Positions 57,760-64,000 of a stretch of DNA of 64,000 nt are shown here, piece after piece. The DNA is taken from the NCBI GenBank assembly GCA_024742305.1, contig JANSYQ010000016.1:1-64000 (forward strand). The letters run 5' to 3'. Source of the DNA: a bacterium (GTDB lineage Bacteria > Bacteroidota > Bacteroidia > Flavobacteriales_D > Crocinitomicaceae). Every line of letters begins with the position of its first letter. Within the stretch, counting starts at the first letter, position 1. Under the pieces are notes generated by a model. The model saw nothing but the letters and a program-made list of their open reading frames with translations, was not told the DNA's origin and did not search any database. Position numbers and translations under genes: made by a program.

Positions 57760-60587
57760 TGGCAGAAAATACTACATATCAAAAAATACCAAGAGTCGTA
57801 GAGACGCAAGACGACTTGGACTTTGGCTACCTCAAAGAGTTAGGATTGGAGTACATTCAGTCTATCGGAGGAAGTTTGTGGACAGACTTCAATGTTCATG
57901 ATCCGGGAGTTACCTTGCTGGAAATGCTTTGCTATGCAATTAGTGACCTCAGTGCGCGCATTGATATGCCTATTGAGGATTTGCTTACGCCGGCAGCAGG
58001 AGAATTTACTACTGATCAGTTCCACCGAGCTTCGGAAATACTTCCAACCTGTCCGGTGACAGCATTGGATTATCGAAAGCTATTTTTAGAAATTGACGGA
58101 ATTCGAAATTGCTGGATTTTACCCTTCAATCAGACGATGTACGCCAACTGCAAAACCAATCAAATTTCGTATGATCAAAATGATTTTGATGCTCAATTCA
58201 TGGAGTACTCGAAGCCATTTAATTTGAAGGGACTGAACAGCATTTACATCGACTATGAGCCGGATCACTTTGAGCAGTTCAACGGAGATGAAACGGCCAT
58301 TGAGTCAGAAAAAACAAACATTCGCCAGCAAGTTTGGGAAAAATACCACGCCAACAGAAATCTTTGCGAGGACCTAGTTGAAATCAAGGAAGTCAAAGAG
58401 AAAAAAGTATCCATCTGTGCGAATATTGAGCTGGAAAAAACAGCTGATAAAAACGAAGTGCATGCACGCGTGGAGAAAGCCATCGAAGATTACTTCTCCC
58501 CTGCCGTGAAATATTATTCCTTGCAGCAAATGTTGGATCGCGGCTATCGTACGGACGAAATTTTTGAAGGTCCACTTTTGACAAAAGGATTCATCGATGA
58601 TGAGGAGCTAGAAGAAACCGAACTTCGTTCTTCGGTTCGACTTTCAGACATCGTGCGCATCATCATGGGCGTGAACGGTGTGAGTTTGATCAATTCCATC
58701 AATCTTAGAAATTGCGATTTCCCTGACGGAGATCAGTGGGTAATTTGCATTGATGAGTTCACCAAACCGGTTCTAGCTCCTACCTATTACGATGAGGGCG
58801 AAACACCGGATTGCGATATGACCAGCGTGTTCAATTATTACAAGGACGTGCTACCAATCACTTTCAATAGAAGTGAGGTGGATCGCATCAAACAAGAGTT
58901 GTACGATGCCGAATTGGAAGAGCAGATGAAAGCGATGCTCAACAACACCCTTCAAATCCCTGAGGGAACTTTCCGATCGCCTTCCGAGACTACGACCATT
59001 CAAAACGACTTCCCAATGACCTACGGTATAGGAGTTGAAGGGTTGTCGGCGAATACCGGTGAGGCACGACGCGCAAAAGCATTGCAATTCAAAGCGTACA
59101 TTACGGTTTTTGATCAAATTTTAGCGACCTACTTCTCGCATCTTGGAAAAGTTCGTGACTTGTTCGCAATGAGTTCAGGAACCAATCCAACGTATTTCAC
59201 ACAAGCCGTGAAGGACATCAAGGATTTCGATAAGATCGTAAATGATTATCCAACCAACAATGATGAGGAACTAAGTGAAAAACTCGTTGCCTTCTTGGAC
59301 GATAACTTGGATCGCCGCAATGAAATTTTGGACCACCTGATTGCTCGTTTCGCCGAAAAATTCAGCGATTACACCTTCCTGATGACGGAATTGTACGGAG
59401 ATGCTGCAGACGAACTCATTGTTCAAGCAAAAGAACAGTTCTTGCAAGATTACGTGGAACTCAGTGGAAATCGATTCAAAGCGTATAACATGCAAGGTCC
59501 AGACACATGGGACACCGACAATGTTTCGGGAACGCAAAAGCGAATCGCTCGTCTTGGTGGATTGAGAGACTTTACAAGAAGAAACCTCTCCACTACACAC
59601 GTTTCTATTCAAAAAGTACCGCTGGGAACCGATCCTGAGACCTACGAATACCAATGGACGGTAAAGAATGCTAGTGACGATGTCACAATTCAGCACATCA
59701 CTCCGACTAACAGCACTCGATCGGCTTCTCGTGATTTGTATAGAGCCATTTTCTTGTTGATTAACTGCAACGAGATGACCATTTCAAATGCCTTTGATGC
59801 AGGAGTCTCCGACGGTCAGGAAATTGAATATGTGCGCATTGGAATCTCAGGCAGCGACTACTCCTTCACTGTTGTTGATGTTGATGGGTCTGGATCGGAT
59901 ATTGGGGTTTCTATCACCTACGCATCGGAAAACGATTTAAAAACAGCACTACTTGATTTCATTTCTTACTTGAAGAACGATGCTACCGAAGAAGGAATTT
60001 ATCTCGTTGAGCACATTTTGTTGCGCCCGAACTTAGACACTCCCGCGGATGCTATTGGCGCTGAGGAAGTAAATCCACCAACAAAAAGCTACTTGCCCAT
60101 CTGTGCAGAAGATTGCGAAAGTGGATGTTCTATCGACCCGTATTCTTTCCGAGTAAGTATCATTTTACCAGGATATACGCGCAGAATGGCCGATGTCGAC
60201 TTTAGAATGTACATGGAAAACCTTATTGCAAATGAAATTCCAGCGCATATTCTACCACGCATCTGTTGGATCGGATATCGCGACGGAGAACATGTGGAAG
60301 TAGACGACGAAGAAAATCCAATCAACGAATTGGTGGACTTTGAAGCCTCCTACGCTAACATGCTCGAAAGCATCCGTATTTCAAGAGAATCAGATACAGT
60401 CATTATGGACAATGTAGAAGAAGAAGTAGTTGAGTTTGATACAACAGGAAAATCCAACTTAATCGAATTTATCGGAGAATTCACACGATTACACACCATT
60501 CACCATGTCGGTCGCCTCCACAATTGTGAGTCGGAAGGCATTGAGGATAGTGTCATACTAGGAAGAACAAATTTAGGATCATTATAA
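57759..60587 (+). CDS. Afp12-like baseplate protein (942 aa)
   Basis: DDLDFGYLKELGLEYIQSIGGSLWTDFNVHDPGVTLLEMLCYAISDLSARIDMPIEDLLT; start at 57759 (stop/start overlap taATG) preferred over 57747. Confidence 0.82.
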   Translation: MAENTTYQKIPRVVETQDDLDFGYLKELGLEYIQSIGGSLWTDFNVHDPGVTLLEMLCYAISDLSARIDMPIEDLLTPAAGEFTTDQFHRASEILPTCPVTALDYRKLFLEIDGIRNCWILPFNQTMYANCKTNQISYDQNDFDAQFMEYSKPFNLKGLNSIYIDYEPDHFEQFNGDETAIESEKTNIRQQVWEKYHANRNLCEDLVEIKEVKEKKVSICANIELEKTADKNEVHARVEKAIEDYFSPAVKYYSLQQMLDRGYRTDEIFEGPLLTKGFIDDEELEETELRSSVRLSDIVRIIMGVNGVSLINSINLRNCDFPDGDQWVICIDEFTKPVLAPTYYDEGETPDCDMTSVFNYYKDVLPITFNRSEVDRIKQELYDAELEEQMKAMLNNTLQIPEGTFRSPSETTTIQNDFPMTYGIGVEGLSANTGEARRAKALQFKAYITVFDQILATYFSHLGKVRDLFAMSSGTNPTYFTQAVKDIKDFDKIVNDYPTNNDEELSEKLVAFLDDNLDRRNEILDHLIARFAEKFSDYTFLMTELYGDAADELIVQAKEQFLQDYVELSGNRFKAYNMQGPDTWDTDNVSGTQKRIARLGGLRDFTRRNLSTTHVSIQKVPLGTDPETYEYQWTVKNASDDVTIQHITPTNSTRSASRDLYRAIFLLINCNEMTISNAFDAGVSDGQEIEYVRIGISGSDYSFTVVDVDGSGSDIGVSITYASENDLKTALLDFISYLKNDATEEGIYLVEHILLRPNLDTPADAIGAEEVNPPTKSYLPICAEDCESGCSIDPYSFRVSIILPGYTRRMADVDFRMYMENLIANEIPAHILPRICWIGYRDGEHVEVDDEENPINELVDFEASYANMLESIRISRESDTVIMDNVEEEVVEFDTTGKSNLIEFIGEFTRLHTIHHVGRLHNCESEGIEDSVILGRTNLGSL

Positions 60588-60596
60588 CCAATCACT

Positions 60597-63500
60597 ATGT
60601 CAAAGAGATTAGATACCATCACACCGAGTTATAATTCGTTCGTACCAGATCAGGTACTAACGCACACGCAACTCAATCAGATCATTGATTATTTCGAAGA
60701 TCAAAACAGAATGTCGCGCCTGCGCCTTTCAGGGTCAGGAATTGCTTGTGGTTTTGAACTTTCAACAGAAGGAGGCGTTTTAAAACTAACACAAGGAACA
60801 GGAATTACCACTGATGGTGACTTGCTGTACAACCTACAGTTTGATCAAGATGAAGATGCCTACGTTACCAACTGTGATGTCATCGAATTTGACCGTCAGC
60901 TTGCCTACGACGATGATAAGTCGCTATACTTTACGGATAGAATTCCAGGGTACGCAAATGGACAAATTATTGAACTGGTTCCGAGTCACAAAGTACTTCC
61001 AGAGACAACGGCTACAGATAGTTTTACCCTAGCAGGCTGGACAGGTCCGGCAGGTGATCTTTCGAATTATGTATTCGTTATTTACCTAGAATGTTACTCT
61101 CAGGAAGATGGTGCCTGTACGTCGACATCGTGTGAAAATCAAGGAAAGGAAGAAACGCAGAACATCCGATATTTGTTGATTAACAAAACGGACATGCAAA
61201 CCATTATAGATGGTACAGGTTCCGGTGATGATGCCTTTGGTCCTGACTCCAATTACACTGAGCACAAAGGATACGAAAGCTTCCAAGACAGCTTGAACAA
61301 ATTGCAAGTAAAACGATTGATTTTCCATGATGGAACGTCGGTGCTCCCTGCAACAACAAGCAATGAGGTACGAACATATTACTACAATGCTATTTTCAAC
61401 GGTACAACACTGGACGAACTTAAAACCGGCTTGGATTCCATGTGTAGCTACCTAGGTACTGAGACGGTTTCGGCTGACATTGACACTGTATTCGGATTCA
61501 CATCAGGAGCCATTCCTGCAGATGTACAATACCGCTTTGATCTATTCAAAGATTTGGTAGAAACCTTTAACGAAGCTCGCGACTTGGTGATGCACATTGA
61601 CACGTACTGTTGTCCGGCTCTCAAAGCATTCCCAAAACACCTGATGGCTGGATGCTTTAACGTATCCGGTGACTTGATTGAAATTGATACTGAGCAGTAC
61701 AGACATACTTTCTACGAATCTCCCATCGTAGGACACGAAAAAGACAATTACAACAAGTTGGTTTCCTTGATGAAGCGTGCAAAAGCCTTGGCGTCAGGAT
61801 ACAATCTTACAACATTGCCATCTACTTTGAAAATTACACCTTCCAATTTGCAAGGTGAATTGGGTGAAAAAGCCATTCCGTTTTACTACGCTCCATCAGA
61901 GAATTTGGTTAATACATGGCACTATGAAAAAACGTCAAGTCGTATTCAGGATACTAACCTGAGCTATGATGGAACGTACCTGAGCTCAAACGATGCAATT
62001 CAAAATCCACTTTCGTACAATATCGACGAAAACGATTTTTACCGCATTGAAGGCTTGCTGGGAATGGATGCAACAGCAGCGATAGATGCGCTAGAATCCA
62101 TGAAGGTACAATACGGTTTGGATTTCGAAATCGTGCATGCCGATGTAGACTTGACCGTGCCGAACCTCAATGAGATTATTGAGGAATATCCAGCGATTAC
62201 ACACTTAGCGGGAGTACCAAAAGGTGGAACCTTTGTTGTAGCATCGCAAGACGATCTCGTTTTCGGTGATTTCGCTATCGATAGTAAAATTGAGTTTGAA
62301 GTCGAAGTGCAATCCACAGGTATTGGCTGCTGCGAATTGGTAGAGTGCTCGTATCCATGGATCAGTTCTCTCACCTACTTGAACAACTTGGCAAGAAGCA
62401 TGAACGGTACTCAAAGTGATTTCTTGGAAATGCCCGAGTATTACACGCTTCACATTTGGGAGTACGAAATCAATGGCACTTCATTGAAAAACCGTCGTCG
62501 CGGACCAGATGTAGTTCAGGTACCGATGCGCGAGATCTTCCTTCGAAGAATGCACGCCGTTACAGAGGCTTTGAACACGAAATATCCACAAGGATTGGTG
62601 TTTGACTTCAACGAAAGTCAGAAACGATTGACGATCACACGTCCAAAACACGATCACTTCCGATTTGCTGTTCTCGACCGAACAATGGCACTTACGGGAA
62701 TGGAAAATCCACCATTGACGAAATATTTGTACACCAACACTGGTTTCTACAAGTTCCTTTCATTGCGCGGACCGAAAACGTGTATCGTTCGTCCGGATGC
62801 TATGGTATGTCGCGACCTTAGAGAGTACAATCCAGCATTGTACGAAAACTTGCAAATCAAATATGCTCCAATTGGCAAAGACGACGATAACCAAACGTAT
62901 AAGTATCTATGGGAGGAGTTGTACAGTCTGCGTGATCAATTGGTAGATAATGAGTATTTCGTAAAACAAAACCAGCCGCGTTTCATTAAGAAACAGGAAG
63001 AGTTGCCTTATATCGAGCAAGTATTCTTGTTCCGCGTTCTCAACGACTTGAACGAGGTAAATCGTTTACTACTCCAGAAAAAGTATATGAAAGCTATGGA
63101 GGATGGGATCGTTACCAAAGAGGAGAGTGCGGCGCTTATAGCTGATAGCGATCCACAATATGCTTTAGATGGCGATTGGGTGAAAGGACTTTGGGTAGAC
63201 GATGCCATGGTGCAAATTTGGCAAGAAGTTCGGGAAGCTTTGAAATCCGACAACCCACTATTCGCAGCAGCACGAGAAGAGTTAGCAGCAGAGGAAACAT
63301 TATTAACGAAGTCTTCCGAGAATCTATCCTTCAAAATGGCTGCCGCAGATTCGAATACAACAGATTCAGCCACAGCCGAAGCCACGAAAACCGACGCGAA
63401 TACAACAGAAGCGACTACGGGTGAGACCACTGCTACAACGGGCGAAACTACGACGACAACTGGCGAAACAGCCACCACTGGGGAAACTGCCGCAACTGGT

Positions 63501-63962
63501 GAAGTGACCGATTCATCTACAGTTGATAGCGGAACCACAACAGATACTGGTGCGGTGGCAGCAGCAGAGCCAAATGTAACTCCTGCCATGGAGATCTATA
63601 AGTTTGTAGACTTGAAACGCAGGTTAACTGAGGACCGAGGAAGAACAAGAATGTCAATATACTTGGTAGACCAACCGTACAACGCGTTGTATGAACCCGT
63701 TTTGGAATACTACAGCGAATTGGCTGATTTCTACTTCTGTTCTGCCAACCAATCCATTCATGCAATTCCAATAAAAGAGATTGAACCAATTCCACCAACC
63801 ACTGGGGGAACAACTGGTGGCACCTCGCCAATTGATGGAGTTTCGGCTATTGATGCTACGAAAGTAACAGCGGATCGAGATGGATTCTTTACTGTTGGTG
63901 GATCATTAGATTTGAGTGGAGAAAATTCCACAACACAGTCAACTCTCAATTTGTTGCAATAG
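60597..63962 (+). CDS. Large uncharacterised protein of the contractile injection operon (1121 aa) with Thr/Gly/Glu linker
   Basis: MSKRLDTITPSYNSFVPDQVLTHTQLNQIIDYFEDQNRMSRLRLSGSGIACGFEL; low-complexity TTGETTATTGETTTTTGETATTGETAATGE. Confidence 0.75.
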   Translation: MSKRLDTITPSYNSFVPDQVLTHTQLNQIIDYFEDQNRMSRLRLSGSGIACGFELSTEGGVLKLTQGTGITTDGDLLYNLQFDQDEDAYVTNCDVIEFDRQLAYDDDKSLYFTDRIPGYANGQIIELVPSHKVLPETTATDSFTLAGWTGPAGDLSNYVFVIYLECYSQEDGACTSTSCENQGKEETQNIRYLLINKTDMQTIIDGTGSGDDAFGPDSNYTEHKGYESFQDSLNKLQVKRLIFHDGTSVLPATTSNEVRTYYYNAIFNGTTLDELKTGLDSMCSYLGTETVSADIDTVFGFTSGAIPADVQYRFDLFKDLVETFNEARDLVMHIDTYCCPALKAFPKHLMAGCFNVSGDLIEIDTEQYRHTFYESPIVGHEKDNYNKLVSLMKRAKALASGYNLTTLPSTLKITPSNLQGELGEKAIPFYYAPSENLVNTWHYEKTSSRIQDTNLSYDGTYLSSNDAIQNPLSYNIDENDFYRIEGLLGMDATAAIDALESMKVQYGLDFEIVHADVDLTVPNLNEIIEEYPAITHLAGVPKGGTFVVASQDDLVFGDFAIDSKIEFEVEVQSTGIGCCELVECSYPWISSLTYLNNLARSMNGTQSDFLEMPEYYTLHIWEYEINGTSLKNRRRGPDVVQVPMREIFLRRMHAVTEALNTKYPQGLVFDFNESQKRLTITRPKHDHFRFAVLDRTMALTGMENPPLTKYLYTNTGFYKFLSLRGPKTCIVRPDAMVCRDLREYNPALYENLQIKYAPIGKDDDNQTYKYLWEELYSLRDQLVDNEYFVKQNQPRFIKKQEELPYIEQVFLFRVLNDLNEVNRLLLQKKYMKAMEDGIVTKEESAALIADSDPQYALDGDWVKGLWVDDAMVQIWQEVREALKSDNPLFAAAREELAAEETLLTKSSENLSFKMAAADSNTTDSATAEATKTDANTTEATTGETTATTGETTTTTGETATTGETAATGEVTDSSTVDSGTTTDTGAVAAAEPNVTPAMEIYKFVDLKRRLTEDRGRTRMSIYLVDQPYNALYEPVLEYYSELADFYFCSANQSIHAIPIKEIEPIPPTTGGTTGGTSPIDGVSAIDATKVTADRDGFFTVGGSLDLSGENSTTQSTLNLLQ

Positions 63963-64000
63963 CAAACAAAGAATATCACTATTGAAACGTTGCTTCGAAT

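Noticed and set aside
63008-63589. 193-aa minus-strand ORF rich in Val/Ser (VVVVSPVVAVVSPVVASVV)
   Set aside because: Antisense of the Thr/Gly/Glu repeat tract in the 60597-63962 CDS; composition follows directly from the sense repeats
46774-63962. Type VI secretion system or complete prophage
   Set aside because: No TssB/C split sheath, TssJLM, TssK or ClpV for T6SS; no capsid, portal, terminase, integrase or lysis genes in view for a prophage
1-64000. tRNA/rRNA genes and transposases
   Set aside because: No sequence matching conserved tRNA T-arm/CCA patterns, rRNA cores or DDE/HUH/Y1 transposase motifs was recognised by eye; a dedicated scan is still advisable

Overview
This is a Bacteroidota (probably Flavobacteriales-type) chromosomal window. 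Lineage is inferred from T9SS C-terminal sorting domains, a DnaE with a fused N-terminal proofreading exonuclease, and TAnnTTTG-like promoters. Positions 1-46.4 kb are mostly housekeeping: dnaA, dnaE, def, ruvX, dapD, two aconitases (AcnA-like and AcnB-like), rpsF-rpsR-rplI, yifB/comM, a FecBCD/BtuCDF-type ABC importer, and several T9SS-secreted proteins. A cysteine dioxygenase lies divergently next to a cysteine-sulfinate-decarboxylase-like PLP enzyme, which suggests a hypotaurine/taurine route. From about 46.77 kb to the right edge there is a compact, co-directional operon for a phage-tail-like contractile injection system (eCIS; Afp/PVC/MAC/AlgoCIS-like). It encodes a DUF4255 cap/terminator-like protein, an uncharacterised protein, a sheath with a large Ala/Thr-rich insertion, two tube proteins, an uncalled 50-aa DUF5908-like ORF, a LysM baseplate protein, a VgrG-like spike, PAAR, gp25, gp6/baseplate-J, an Afp12-like protein and a 1121-aa uncharacterised protein. 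The window ends before any AAA+ ATPase, tape measure or cargo is seen. A second notable theme is a modular family of intergenic stem-loop repeats (TCGA...TCGA cores, GAAGCTTCGC arms, AT-rich GAATTATGAATTAGGAAT leaders). It recurs many times and is also built into several terminators. No rRNA, tRNA, CRISPR array or transposase was recognised. All family calls come from reading motifs by eye; no database search was run.
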